NCBI GenBank assembly: GCA_963746885.1
Contig: CAVVDM010000006.1
Location: 496,001-560,000, forward strand
Reading direction: 5' to 3'
DNA: 64,000 bases
From: DATARH01 sp963746885
GTDB lineage: Bacteria; Pseudomonadota; Alphaproteobacteria; ATCC43930; CGMCC-115725
Shown here one piece after another: positions 1-8,663 of this stretch. The notes below the pieces were generated by a model. That model ran no database searches. It saw nothing but the letters and a program-made list of their open reading frames with translations, and was not told the origin of the DNA. Each line of letters starts with the position of its first letter. Positions within the stretch are counted from its first letter, which is position 1. The position numbers were made by a program, and so were the translations under genes.

Positions 1-453
1 ATCGGCGGCGCACAGGGCGCGCCGCATGCCGTGGCTGGCTACAATCTGATCCATCCAGGCAAGGCGCTCGAGATGATGCCGGTAGAGCTGGCCAGGCGCA
101 GGCGAGCGCACCGCCGCCAGCACGCCCTCGGCATTGCGCCCGAGAATGGGGCCGTCCGGCACGTCGGCGAGGCAGGCGACCGCGAGCGAGCCCGCCCGCA
201 TGGCATTCGCCAGATCGCCGCTGGGCGGCGCCTTCGACGAAATCCCGGTTTTGCCGCCATGGGTATGGACGTCGACGGAGATGGTCTTGCGCAGAACGCC
301 CAGTGCGGCGGAGGCAGTCTCGGCCGTGCGCGCGGCGGCGGTCGAACCTTGCGGCGCGACGCCCCCGGCCAGCATCGCACCGACCGGGATAACCGCTGCA
401 CGCCACAATCCGTGCCCCGGAGCAGTGACAGGCCCATGACCGCAGCAATCCAT
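1..453 (-). CDS. Membrane dipeptidase-like protein (peptidase M19 family), 3' part outside window
   Basis: The N-terminal 151 codons of a minus-strand gene leave the window at position 1. A short N-terminal stretch, possibly an export signal, is followed by SVDVHTHGGKTG and then NAMRAGSLAVACLADVPDGP. This matches the start of M19 renal-dipeptidase-like proteins, where the first His-x-Asp/His pair helps bind zinc. The ATG at 453 is preceded by GGGAGG five bases upstream, which decides the start. M19 enzymes hydrolyse dipeptides, usually outside the cytoplasm. The distal zinc ligands cannot be checked because they lie off the window. The substrate is unknown. Confidence 0.75.
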   Translation of the reverse strand, partial: MDCCGHGPVTAPGHGLWRAAVIPVGAMLAGGVAPQGSTAAARTAETASAALGVLRKTISVDVHTHGGKTGISSKAPPSGDLANAMRAGSLAVACLADVPDGPILGRNAEGVLAAVRSPAPGQLYRHHLERLAWMDQIVASHGMRRALCAAD

Positions 454-587
454 GCCATCCTCCCGCAGCTGCGAGCCAGGTCGATATGCCGGCCTCGCCG
501 GATCATGTGGTAATCTGCCCGGACGAGGGAAGCCACATCAATCGACCGGCCTGACCGGCGGTCGGCGCACCGCCAGGGACGGCCACT

Positions 588-941
588 ATGGCGTACGACA
601 TCCCACCACCGCAGCAGCTGCCGCAGCCCGGATACTACTACCACTTCAAGCATGACCTGCACGGGCCGGTGAACAACTACGCTTATTATATTTACGGCGT
701 CGGCCACCACACCGAAGATGATTGCCGATCAGAAGATGCGTTCATGCAGGTGTACCGGCCATTATACGAGCAGGCGTATGCCTACCGGCATGGCGGACTG
801 TTCGACCTGCGGCCCCTGCACATGTTTTTTCAGCCGGCCGAGTGGCAGGGCAAAAAGGTGCCGCGGTTTACCAAAATCGTCGACCCCGACGTGGTCGCAC
901 AATTGAAGGCCATCAAGGCCCGGATGTATCCGAGCCCTTAG
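588..941 (+). CDS. DUF1653 domain protein
   Basis: A 117-residue protein with the layout of DUF1653: YYHFKHD near residue 20, a conserved YGVGHHTED block, VYRPLYEQAY, and a closing LRPLHMFFQPAEW and PRFTKI. DUF1653 proteins are small soluble proteins of unknown role. It is the first of three plus-strand genes (DUF1653, cupin, GFA) spaced by 35 and 9 bases, which may be co-transcribed. It is divergent from the dipeptidase, so 454-587 should hold both promoters. The start ATG at 588 is the first in frame before the conserved block. Confidence 0.8.
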   Translation: MAYDIPPPQQLPQPGYYYHFKHDLHGPVNNYAYYIYGVGHHTEDDCRSEDAFMQVYRPLYEQAYAYRHGGLFDLRPLHMFFQPAEWQGKKVPRFTKIVDPDVVAQLKAIKARMYPSP

Positions 942-976
942 CCCGGCGCGCCGGTCATCCGCTTTGGAGGAATGCC

Positions 977-1360
977 ATGAAAATAGCACGCTTTATTCCA
1001 ACCCCCGACGGCGGGTCGCGTTTTGTCGAGGTCGACGTTCCGATCGACAATGCGTCGACCGACGCGTTCGGAAATGTCATCCGACGTTCCGCGGCTCTCT
1101 CGGCGCAGAGCACGATGCTCGCGGAAATGCCCGAGGGCCTCAACCAGGACTGGCATCCGGCGTCGCGGCGTCAGCTGGTGATCGTGCTGTCCGGCACCGT
1201 CGAAGTCGAAGCCAGCGACGGGACCCGGCACCGGTGGAGCAACGGCGAGATGTTCCTCGCCGACGATGTCGGCAGCCGCGGCCATCGCACTCGCACGATC
1301 GGCGGGCCGGCGCGCGTGCTGTTCGTGCACTTGCCGCCTGAAAGCGTAATCGGCGTTTAG
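977..1360 (+). CDS. Cupin-domain protein
   Basis: A 127-residue single-domain protein. The C-terminal half fits a small beta-barrel cupin (RQLVIVLSGTVEVEASDG, then NGEMFLADD and GHRTR). His and Glu residues sit where cupins often bind a metal, but the classical two-motif His set is incomplete. The start ATG at 977 has GGAGG six bases upstream (966-970), which favours it over longer upstream readings. It lies nine bases before the GFA-family gene on the same strand. The substrate is not predictable. Confidence 0.75.
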   Translation: MKIARFIPTPDGGSRFVEVDVPIDNASTDAFGNVIRRSAALSAQSTMLAEMPEGLNQDWHPASRRQLVIVLSGTVEVEASDGTRHRWSNGEMFLADDVGSRGHRTRTIGGPARVLFVHLPPESVIGV

Positions 1361-1369
1361 GGGGCGCGG

Positions 1370-1825
1370 ATGATGCTGGAGCAACGCGAGGGTGGCTGCC
1401 ACTGCGGCCGGGTGCGCTTCCGGGCGCAGGTCGACCTGGAATTGCTGTCACAATGCAACTGCTCGATCTGCACGAAGAAGGGCATCCTTCACCTGCCGAT
1501 CGGGCCGGAGAATTTCGAATTGCTGAAGGGCAAGAACGCGCTGACGGTCTACACATTCGGCACCGGCGTGGCGCAGCACGCATTCTGCTCGCATTGCGGA
1601 ATGCACGCGTTTTATGTGCCGCGCTCGCAACCCGACAGGATCACCGTCAACGCGCGCTGTCTCGACGACATCGACGGGCCGAGCCTGAAGCCCACCCGTT
1701 TCTTCGAAGGCCGCCATTGGGAAGAGGCCCAGCGCCGGCGGATTGCCGCCGGAGGCCATATCGCCGCCACCGGATTGAATGGCGCGGCGACGCTGAAGGC
1801 TATCCTCGATCGCGCCCCCGAATAG
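1370..1825 (+). CDS. GFA family protein (glutathione-dependent formaldehyde-activating-type zinc fold)
   Basis: A 151-residue protein with the cysteine pattern of the GFA/CENP-V fold: GGCHCGRVRF near residue 11, CNCSICTKKG near residue 29, and FCSHCGMHAF near residue 70. These cysteines bind two zinc ions in the family. Members include S-(hydroxymethyl)glutathione synthase, but most are uncharacterised, so a formaldehyde role is not claimed. Two ATG codons in tandem (1370 and 1373) could start translation. It ends 21 bases before the convergent oxidoreductase gene; GGCCC at 1826 and GGGCC at 1838 form a short inverted repeat there. Confidence 0.85.
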   Translation: MMLEQREGGCHCGRVRFRAQVDLELLSQCNCSICTKKGILHLPIGPENFELLKGKNALTVYTFGTGVAQHAFCSHCGMHAFYVPRSQPDRITVNARCLDDIDGPSLKPTRFFEGRHWEEAQRRRIAAGGHIAATGLNGAATLKAILDRAPE

Positions 1826-1846
1826 GGCCCAGCGAGCGGGCCAGGC

Positions 1847-4219
1847 CTACTGCCACCGGCGCGACGTGCGGATTGCGTTCCAGATGCGCTCCGGCGTGGC
1901 CGGCAGTTCGATGTGCTCAACGCCGAACTCACCGAGCGCATCGACGATCGCATTGGCAACCGCCGCCAATCCCGGGGTGATGCCGCCCTCGCTGCCGCCG
2001 CGCATGCCCAGCGGGTGAGTCGTCGATGGCACTTCGCTGATCTCGGTGTGGAACAGAGGCAGGCCGTCGGCCCGCGGCATCGCATAGTCCATCAGCGATC
2101 CGGACAGCAGCTGGCCGGTGTCGCGGTCGTAGAAGCATTGTTCCCATAACGCCTGGCCAATGCCTTGCGCGATGCCGCCGTGGCTCTGGCCGTGGATCAG
2201 CATCGGGTTCACCGCCCGGCCACAATCGTCGATCGACGTATATTGCACGATTTCGACGACGCCGGTCTCCGGGTCGACCTCCACCTCGCACACGGCGGAG
2301 GTGTAGGCGAACGACGGCAGGCTCATAACCTGATCCGAGATGCCCATCAGCTTGCCTCGAAGATCGGCCGGCAGGTCGCTTCCGAGAGCAGCAGCGGCGG
2401 CGTCGAAAAGGCCGACCGAGCGGTCGGTTCCAGCGACGTGGAAGCGCTGCCGGGCAAACTCGACATCCGCCACGGCGACCTCGAGCATCGCCGCCGCGAT
2501 GCGGCGCCCTTTCTCGACGATCTCGTCGGCGGCCTTGGCCATCACCCACGCCCCGAGCCGCATCGAGCGCGCGGACGACGAGCCGCCGCCCGCCTGCACG
2601 CGGTCGGTGTCGCCGGTGACCAGCCGGACCTGTTCGGGATCGACCCCGAGCCATTCGCTGACGATCTGGGCAAAGCTGGTTTGGTGACCCTGGCCGGCCG
2701 ACATCGTGCCGAGCACCAGCTCGATCGTGCCCGACGGATCGATCGTCATCTCGGCGCGCTCGCGCGGCGCCCCGGTGTTCAGCTCGACCGACGCCGCGAC
2801 GCCGATGCCGCGACAGCGGCCGCGCCGGCGAGCCGCGGCGCGGCGCGGCGCAAACCCCGCCCAATCGCCGAGTTCGGCGGCGCGCCGCAGCGACGCCGGG
2901 TAGTCGCCGCTGTCATAAACGAGGCCGAGCGGATTGCGGTAGGGCATCGCATCCGGCATCACCAGGTTGCGCTGCCGCAATGCGAGCCGGTCGAAGCCGT
3001 GGCGGCGGCAGGCGATGTCGATCAGGCGCTCAAGGACAAACATGACCTCCGGCCGCCCGGCGCTGCGATAGGCGGAGGTCGGCGCGGTGTTGGTGACGAC
3101 GCCGACGCCGCGCATATACGAGGCCGGGATGTGATAGACGCTCGACGACACCGCGATCCCTTTGGCCAATGGCACAAACGAAATCGCGCTGGCGCCGAGG
3201 TTGCTGGTGTTGATCGCGCGCAGGGCAAGAAAGTTGCCCTCCGCGTCCAACGCCAGCTCGGCCTCCGAAATCAGGTCGCGGCCGTGAAAATCGGTCAGCA
3301 AGGCGTCGCGCCGCTCGCAGACCCATTTGACCGGCCGACCGACGCGCTTGGCCGCCCAGGCAACCAGCACGAATTCCGGACAGGTGTTGTTGCGGGTGCC
3401 GAAATTGCCACCGACATCGCCCGAGACGACCCGCACCGCGTCCTTGGCGCCACCGAGCGCGCCGGCAATGTCGGCGCGCTGCCGGATCACCCCGCCGGCG
3501 GCGCTGGTGTAGATGGTGAACCGCCCGGCCGCCTCGTCATACGTCCCGACCGCCGCCCGCAACTCCATCGGCACGCCGGTGACGCGGTTCAGCGACGTGT
3601 CGAGCCGTACGACATGGGCCGCCCGCGCGAAGGCGGCCGCGGTGGCCTCGCGGTCGCCCGCCTCGGAGTCGACGCAGCGGTTCGAGCCATGCTCCTCCCA
3701 GACGAGCGGCGCTCCCGGCGCCAGCGCATCGCGCGACCGTGCGACAGCGGCCAGCGGCTCGTAAGCCACCTCGACAAGCTCGGCAGCATCCATCGCCGCC
3801 GCGAGCGTCTCCGCCACGACAATGGCGACCGGTTCGCCGACGTAGCGCACGGCGTCGCGGGCCAGCACCGGGTGCGGCGCGAGGAAGAACGCCACGCCGT
3901 CGCGGCTTTTCAGCGGCACTTCGTGCGGGTTGGTCGGGACCGGGCTGTGCGGGATCGGCCGCAAGCCGTCGGCCGCCGCGTCGCCGCCGGTCAGCACCGC
4001 AAGGACGCCCGGGCTGGCATTGGCCGCCGCGACATCGACGCCGGCAATCCTCGCGTGCGCGTGCGGCGAGCGCACAAGGGCCGCATAAGTCTCCCCGGGC
4101 AGGCTGACATCGGCGGCGTACTGTCCGCCGCCGGTCAGCAGCCGCGCGTCCTCGCGGCGTGGCAGCGATTTCCCGATGCCCCGCGGCGCCAGGCTCTCGC
4201 GGGAATCCAGAAACGACAT
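1847..4219 (-). CDS. Xanthine dehydrogenase family molybdopterin-binding (large) subunit
   Basis: A 790-residue protein of the CoxL/XdhB-type molybdenum hydroxylase family. The N-terminal aldehyde oxidase a/b hammerhead region starts at GIGKSLPRREDARLLTGGG. Cofactor loops GDVGGNFGTR, SAYRSAGRPE, GQGHQTSFAQI and GGGSSSARS follow, and the C-terminal MRGGSEGG carries the conserved catalytic glutamate. The cysteine of true CO dehydrogenase (AYRCSFR loop) is absent, so this is not a form I CoxL. It normally works with an iron-sulfur and an FAD subunit, but neither is encoded nearby. It lies 10 bases after the PhyH gene on the same strand, so the two are probably one operon. The ATG at 4219 is supported because coding similarity starts there; the ribosome site is weak. 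Confidence 0.85.
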   Translation of the reverse strand: MSFLDSRESLAPRGIGKSLPRREDARLLTGGGQYAADVSLPGETYAALVRSPHAHARIAGVDVAAANASPGVLAVLTGGDAAADGLRPIPHSPVPTNPHEVPLKSRDGVAFFLAPHPVLARDAVRYVGEPVAIVVAETLAAAMDAAELVEVAYEPLAAVARSRDALAPGAPLVWEEHGSNRCVDSEAGDREATAAAFARAAHVVRLDTSLNRVTGVPMELRAAVGTYDEAAGRFTIYTSAAGGVIRQRADIAGALGGAKDAVRVVSGDVGGNFGTRNNTCPEFVLVAWAAKRVGRPVKWVCERRDALLTDFHGRDLISEAELALDAEGNFLALRAINTSNLGASAISFVPLAKGIAVSSSVYHIPASYMRGVGVVTNTAPTSAYRSAGRPEVMFVLERLIDIACRRHGFDRLALRQRNLVMPDAMPYRNPLGLVYDSGDYPASLRRAAELGDWAGFAPRRAAARRRGRCRGIGVAASVELNTGAPRERAEMTIDPSGTIELVLGTMSAGQGHQTSFAQIVSEWLGVDPEQVRLVTGDTDRVQAGGGSSSARSMRLGAWVMAKAADEIVEKGRRIAAAMLEVAVADVEFARQRFHVAGTDRSVGLFDAAAAALGSDLPADLRGKLMGISDQVMSLPSFAYTSAVCEVEVDPETGVVEIVQYTSIDDCGRAVNPMLIHGQSHGGIAQGIGQALWEQCFYDRDTGQLLSGSLMDYAMPRADGLPLFHTEISEVPSTTHPLGMRGGSEGGITPGLAAVANAIVDALGEFGVEHIELPATPERIWNAIRTSRRWQ

Positions 4220-4229
4220 CAGGCGCGGC

Positions 4230-5027
4230 TCACGCAGCCTTGGTGACGCCCTCGTCGTCCTCGATCGGCAGCGGCTGCCAGTTGCGCGACACCACCCAGT
4301 CCGGCCGCGGGTTGGGGCCGAGAACCGGCCGGTTGGCCACCGCGTTGCACGACACGTAGATGTGCCAGCGATCCTCGGCCGACAAATTGTGTCCCGAGGC
4401 ATGCAGCACGTTGCAGTGAAACAACGCCGCAGTGCCGGCGCGTCCCGTCACCGCGACCGGCGGCGGCGAGTTGCGCATCACCTCGATCATCCTCTCCTTC
4501 GGAATGACCCACAGCTTGTAGCCGGTCGAGGTGTCATAGACCAATTCGAGCAGGCCGAGCTTGTGGCTGCCGGGAATGATATAGAGGCCGCCGCTGAATT
4601 CGCTGGTGTCGTTCAGCATGACGTTGAAGGTCGCCATATTCGGCTGTGGGCAGCCATCCTTGCTCCAGGAATTGTAGTCCTGATGCCACATCCAGATGCT
4701 GCCTTCGATCGCCGGCTTGGCGTTGATCTTGGTGTGGTAGACATAGGTCTCGTCGGTGCCGAGAACCTGCCGGACCGGCCGCAGCACGCGTGGCGTGCGC
4801 ACCAGCGCGCGAAACGGCGGCGAGCGGGTGGCGCCATCCTTCTCGTGCACGCGGAAGATGCTTTTGACGCCGCCGGTGTGCTCGCGAAAGACTTCCTCGG
4901 TGTCGAGCCTGGCGAGCCGCGCCACTTCCTGACGCAACACGGCCACCTCGGCCGGCGTGAACAAATCGGGGAAGATCAGAAAGCCGTCCCGCTCGTATTG
5001 CGCCATCTGGGCCGGGGTCAATTCCAT
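4230..5027 (-). CDS. Phytanoyl-CoA dioxygenase (PhyH) family protein
   Basis: A 265-residue Fe(II)/2-oxoglutarate dioxygenase of the PhyH type. The iron-binding HxD is His115/Asp117 in WMWHQDYNSW; the distal His lies in HCNVLHASGHNLS, and RWHIYVSCNA supplies the probable 2-oxoglutarate arginine. The start at 5027 has GGGAGGA seven bases upstream. The family hydroxylates diverse small molecules, so the substrate is open. Its close coupling to the downstream molybdenum hydroxylase suggests a two-step oxidation of one compound; that is inference from position only. Confidence 0.85.
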   Translation of the reverse strand: MELTPAQMAQYERDGFLIFPDLFTPAEVAVLRQEVARLARLDTEEVFREHTGGVKSIFRVHEKDGATRSPPFRALVRTPRVLRPVRQVLGTDETYVYHTKINAKPAIEGSIWMWHQDYNSWSKDGCPQPNMATFNVMLNDTSEFSGGLYIIPGSHKLGLLELVYDTSTGYKLWVIPKERMIEVMRNSPPPVAVTGRAGTAALFHCNVLHASGHNLSAEDRWHIYVSCNAVANRPVLGPNPRPDWVVSRNWQPLPIEDDEGVTKAA

Positions 5028-5111
5028 CGCTTCCTCCCAAGGTGCAGGGCACTGCGCTCCCTGCACTGTAACGCCGAACCCGACTGCGGCAGAGCGCGAT
5101 CTGCCGCCGGC

Positions 5112-5855
5112 TTACGGGCGCTCAAACCCGAGCCGACCGATTGCCGGCAGCTTGACCGCCGGCCCTCGGGCATCGAGGCCGAGGCTGAGGCCAAGCAGGT
5201 TGACCTCGACCCCCTCCCTGACTGCGATCAGGATACCGGCGAGCCCGTACAGCGAAACCTGAACACCCGACCCGCTGGGCGCGGCGGCAAAGACTCCGCC
5301 GCCCGGCAAGAAATCCTTGCCCACTGCATTGGACGGCAGCTGGAGGCCCAATTCCGGGACCTGGCGGGCGATGTAAGCGGTGAAGGTATTGCTGTTGGGG
5401 CCGGGCCAGGCGCGATAGGCACGGGGATAGGGATAACTAGCGACCGCGGCGCGAATCCGCTCGATCAACCCGTCGACCGCCGCGCCGCGCCGGTCGAGCA
5501 CGATCCGCGGCCGGGCGCCAAACCAGTAATTGTCGGGACCCATCCGGTCGATGCGCACCGCCGGGGCGCCGCCGGCGACGCCGAACCCGAGCACCTCGTA
5601 CCGGGTAAAGCGCGGCGCTCCGGCGGGTTTGACCGCGATCCAGGTGTGCACCGAAAACACGCCGCGCCACGACACGGCTGGGGCGGCAAACACCTGGATC
5701 ACCGCCTCTTGGGTTTCGGCGGGGTCGGGGGCGAGGCCCGTCGGGTCCCGGCGCGCCTGATGCCACGGCACGCCGCCGCGCGGGTCGGGCAGACAAAGGC
5801 CGACCAGTACCGGCACCGCAAACAGCGCAAACAGCAACACAGCGAAGAACCACAT
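5112..5855 (-). CDS. DUF3750 family protein
   Basis: A 247-residue protein with an N-terminal hydrophobic segment (residues 1-20) that could be a signal anchor. The DUF3750 core follows: FSVHTWIAVKPAG, PDNYWFGARP, YPYPRAYRAWPGPNSN and LPSNAVGKDF. The conserved WPGPNSNTF block with His and Asp residues suggests a hydrolase-like fold, but no activity is established. It stands alone between the PhyH gene and the divergent flavin monooxygenase gene. Confidence 0.85.
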   Translation of the reverse strand: MWFFAVLLFALFAVPVLVGLCLPDPRGGVPWHQARRDPTGLAPDPAETQEAVIQVFAAPAVSWRGVFSVHTWIAVKPAGAPRFTRYEVLGFGVAGGAPAVRIDRMGPDNYWFGARPRIVLDRRGAAVDGLIERIRAAVASYPYPRAYRAWPGPNSNTFTAYIARQVPELGLQLPSNAVGKDFLPGGGVFAAAPSGSGVQVSLYGLAGILIAVREGVEVNLLGLSLGLDARGPAVKLPAIGRLGFERP

Positions 5856-5989
5856 GCGCTCGGCACGTCACATGATGCGGGGTTTCCCGGACAGCATAGC
5901 CCGGCCCGGCGCTTTTCCGCCTGCGCCCAATCGCGCTAACGTGGCGGCCGGGCCGCGCGCCGGCCCGTGCATGTTTCGCGGAGGCGACG

Positions 5990-7060
5990 ATGCGTTTTGG
6001 CTGGCTCACCCTGTCCCTGTCGCCCTCCCCGGAAGAGGATGCCGCCCGCATCGACCAGCAGATCGCACAGGTCTGCTTCGCCGAGCAGCTTGGGTTCAGC
6101 GATGTCTGGCTGACCGAGCATTATTTCACCGGCGAGAGCGTCTACAACGACGCGCTGCTGTTCGCCTCGGCGATTGCGATGCGCACCGAGCGGATCCGCA
6201 TCGGCTTCGCGGTGGTGCAGCTGCCGTTTCATCACCCCGTGCGCCTCGCCGTGCAATTGGCGCTGCTCGACAATCTCAGCAAGGGCCGCATCGACGTCGG
6301 CGTCGGCAAGGGTACGGTCTACAACGAATATGAATTCGTCGGACACGGGCTGCGCAGCGACGACAGCCGCGCGCGCATGGCGGAGGCGATCGCGATCCTC
6401 GAGCTTCTGTGGCACGGCGGCCCGGTGACCTACAATGGCCAATTTTTCCAGGTGCATGTGCCGGGGTTGCGGCCGCGTCCGGTGCAACGCCCGACCCTGC
6501 CGTTGTGGCGCAGCGTGATCTCGCCGGCATCGTTCGGCGAATGCGGCCGGCTCGGCGTGCCGATCCTGACGGCGCGGCTGTCGGTGGCGCGGATCAGGGA
6601 GCGCTGGGCCGCCTACGAGGCGGGGCTGGATGCCGGCGGGCATGACGCGGCGACCCGGGCGCGGCTGCTGGCGCAGAGCGCGCTGTGGCGCAACGTCTAC
6701 GTCGCCGAGTCCGATGCCCAGGCCGAAGACGAACTCTCGGCGCTGCTGCTGCAGACCCGCGACCACATGATGCATGTCCGCGCCGCCTACAACCCGCCGG
6801 ATTTCGCGATCGATCCGGCGATGCTCAACCCGTGGGCCGATCCGGCGACCGGCGACGCCGAAGCGCTCGCCTACATCCTCGCGACCGGGTCGTTGTTCGG
6901 CTCGCCGGCGCGGGTGCGCGAGCAGGTCGCCGCGCTGCGCGATGTCGGCGTCCGCCACCTGCTCTGCCAGACCGGCTTCGGCGACATGAGCCACGACGCA
7001 AACCTTGCCTCGATGCGGCGCTTCGGCGAACAGGTGATGCCCGCCTTCCGCGACGCATGA
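5990..7060 (+). CDS. LLM class flavin-dependent oxidoreductase (luciferase-like monooxygenase)
   Basis: A 356-residue protein of full family length with the bacterial luciferase-like TIM-barrel pattern: LGFSDVWLTEHYF near residue 35, FHHPVRLAVQLALLDNLS near 80, and GRIDVGVGKGT after it. Such enzymes use FMNH2 supplied by a separate reductase to oxidise aldehydes, sulfonates, nitrilotriacetate-like chelators or similar substrates. The substrate is not deducible. The ATG at 5990 follows GGAGGCGACG. It converges on the NHL gene 15 bases downstream. Confidence 0.88.
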   Translation: MRFGWLTLSLSPSPEEDAARIDQQIAQVCFAEQLGFSDVWLTEHYFTGESVYNDALLFASAIAMRTERIRIGFAVVQLPFHHPVRLAVQLALLDNLSKGRIDVGVGKGTVYNEYEFVGHGLRSDDSRARMAEAIAILELLWHGGPVTYNGQFFQVHVPGLRPRPVQRPTLPLWRSVISPASFGECGRLGVPILTARLSVARIRERWAAYEAGLDAGGHDAATRARLLAQSALWRNVYVAESDAQAEDELSALLLQTRDHMMHVRAAYNPPDFAIDPAMLNPWADPATGDAEALAYILATGSLFGSPARVREQVAALRDVGVRHLLCQTGFGDMSHDANLASMRRFGEQVMPAFRDA

Positions 7061-7075
7061 GGACGGCGGCGGCTG

Positions 7076-7948
7076 TCAGCGCAGGCGCACGAACTTGTCG
7101 ACGCCGCGGTCCTGGGTCAGCCCGGCGTAGATGTCGCCGCGCGAGTCGACGCCGACGCCGTGGACATGGCGGCTCTCGAGGCGGACGAGCACCTTCCCTT
7201 CGCCGTCGCGGACGCAGATATAGGCGGGCTTGTCGCCGTCTTCCTGCTCGGCGATATAGTAGTTGCCGTCCTTGCCGCGGCTGATGTCGTTGGGGCCGCC
7301 CATGCCGGTCCACTCACCGAGGGTGTCGCCGTCCGGCGAGAAGATCTGAATGCGCTTGTTCGCGCGGTCGGCGACATAGAGCCTGCCGGCGTCGTCGAAG
7401 GCGATGCTGTGCGGCAGGTGGAACTGGCCCGGGCCATGGCCCGGCGCCCCCCATGATTTGACGAGCCTGCCGTCGCGGGTAAAGCGGTGCACGCGGGCGT
7501 TGCGGTAGCCGTCGGTCACGTAGATGTCCCCGTTGGGGTGGGCCATCATCTCGGTCGGGTGGTTGAACGGCCCGGCCGCCCGCTCGACCAGCCAGTCCGC
7601 GACCTTGCCGGTGTCGGAATGCTGGCCGGGCGTGCCGAGCGTCAACAGCACCTTGCCGTCCAGTGTGAACGATTTGGCGACCGAGTCGGAGCGGTCGGTG
7701 GTGTAGACGACGTCGCCGACGATCTTGAGCCCGTGCGGGTCGGTAACCTCGCCGCTGCCCCACGCGCCCAGGTATTTGCCCTCGCGGTCGAACACCACCA
7801 CCGGTGGGTCCTTGCGCTGGAAGACGTAAATGCGGTCCTGCGCATCAGCCGCCACCCGGCTGATCAGCCCGAACGGCTCGCCGTTCGGCAACTTGAAGAA
7901 GTCGCGGATTAGCTCGTAGGTATATTCGCCCGTGCCAACTTGAGCCAT
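7076..7948 (-). CDS. NHL-repeat beta-propeller protein (peptidyl-glycine amidating lyase-like)
   Basis: A 290-residue protein made of about six NHL-type blades with recurring D-x-x-G-R-x-Y/V-A-D motifs (for example DDAGRLYVADRANKRIQIF and DIYVTDGYRNARVHRF). It resembles the bacterial family annotated as peptidyl-alpha-hydroxyglycine alpha-amidating lyase-like, although bacterial members have no proven amidating role. No signal peptide is visible. A paralogue lies at 45466-46437. The ATG at 7948 is preceded by GGAGGAGACAA. Confidence 0.85.
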   Translation of the reverse strand: MAQVGTGEYTYELIRDFFKLPNGEPFGLISRVAADAQDRIYVFQRKDPPVVVFDREGKYLGAWGSGEVTDPHGLKIVGDVVYTTDRSDSVAKSFTLDGKVLLTLGTPGQHSDTGKVADWLVERAAGPFNHPTEMMAHPNGDIYVTDGYRNARVHRFTRDGRLVKSWGAPGHGPGQFHLPHSIAFDDAGRLYVADRANKRIQIFSPDGDTLGEWTGMGGPNDISRGKDGNYYIAEQEDGDKPAYICVRDGEGKVLVRLESRHVHGVGVDSRGDIYAGLTQDRGVDKFVRLR

Positions 7949-8121
7949 TGTTGTCTCCTCCCGAGAAAATGAATACGAAACGTCCTGGGGCGTTGCGCCG
8001 CGCCAGCGTCCCTTCCTCGACCGCGCCGGTCCGCCGCGAACAACCGCCGACGATCGTGCCCCTCGGCGTGGTGTAGGAGCGCGGGGTCGCTCCGGGTCTT
8101 CGGCGGGTCTGGCCGGTTATG

Positions 8122-8578
8122 TCAGGCGGCCACGGCGGGCAGCTTGACGAAGGGATCGTCGCTCAACGGAGGCCTGGTTTCCAGGGTCATGTAGCGGGCC
8201 CGTTGCACGGCCCATTCATCGTTTTGTTCCAACAGGATGGTCCCGACGAGGCGGATCACGGCCGCGTCGTTGGGAAAGATGCCGACGACCTCGGTGCGGC
8301 GCCGAGAGGCCGATCGAGGAAGGCCGCAATCTTGCCGTCGATCCGGAACACAGTCGGCTGACCTGGCACTTCGAGATGCCGGTCATCCCCATCGACGGAC
8401 CAGTCGTCGACCAGCGGGGCGAGACGCCTTGCACGTAGGCTTCCTGGATCACCGCCGTCAGCGCTCCCGAGCTTGTCGAAGGGCTCGGCCATCCGGCGCG
8501 GCTCCGGGAAGCCGGGAAAATAGCTGCCCTTGCGCAATTTCGGGATGCGCCGCTCGACCGTCCCACGGGCCTTCAGCC
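8122..8578 (-). pseudogene. IS256-type transposase remnant, C-terminal portion
   Basis: Pieces of a mutator-type (IS256 family) transposase read on the minus strand in more than one frame. VERRIPKLRKGSYFPGF lies near 8550-8510, SRLC plus a fragment ending in AAFLDRPL near 8390-8300, and the family C terminus PLSDDPFVKLPAVAA ends with a stop at 8122. The catalytic DDE core between FLDRP and VVGIFPN is missing, an internal deletion of several hundred bases. The N-terminal part of the same gene continues at 9930-10121, on the other side of the inserted IS1111-type element. Confidence 0.75.
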
Positions 8579-8593
8579 CACGGACTTGTTGGG

Positions 8594-8605
8594 GTGGACG
8601 GCCCC
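8594..8605 (+). repeat. Left subterminal inverted repeat of the IS1111-type element
   Basis: GTGGACGGCCCC, the exact inverse complement of 9910-9921. It lies 58 bases upstream of the transposase start. Confidence 0.7.
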
Positions 8606-8663
8606 ACGGCATCGCGTGCCAAAGTTTCGGGGTCGTATGACCGAAACGAGGGAGCCGTCCGCC

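Noticed and set aside
2165..4246. Long plus-strand open frame of about 690 codons opposite the molybdenum hydroxylase
   Set aside because: It is the antisense shadow of a well-supported conserved gene in GC-rich DNA; its product is Arg/His-rich and shows no domain.
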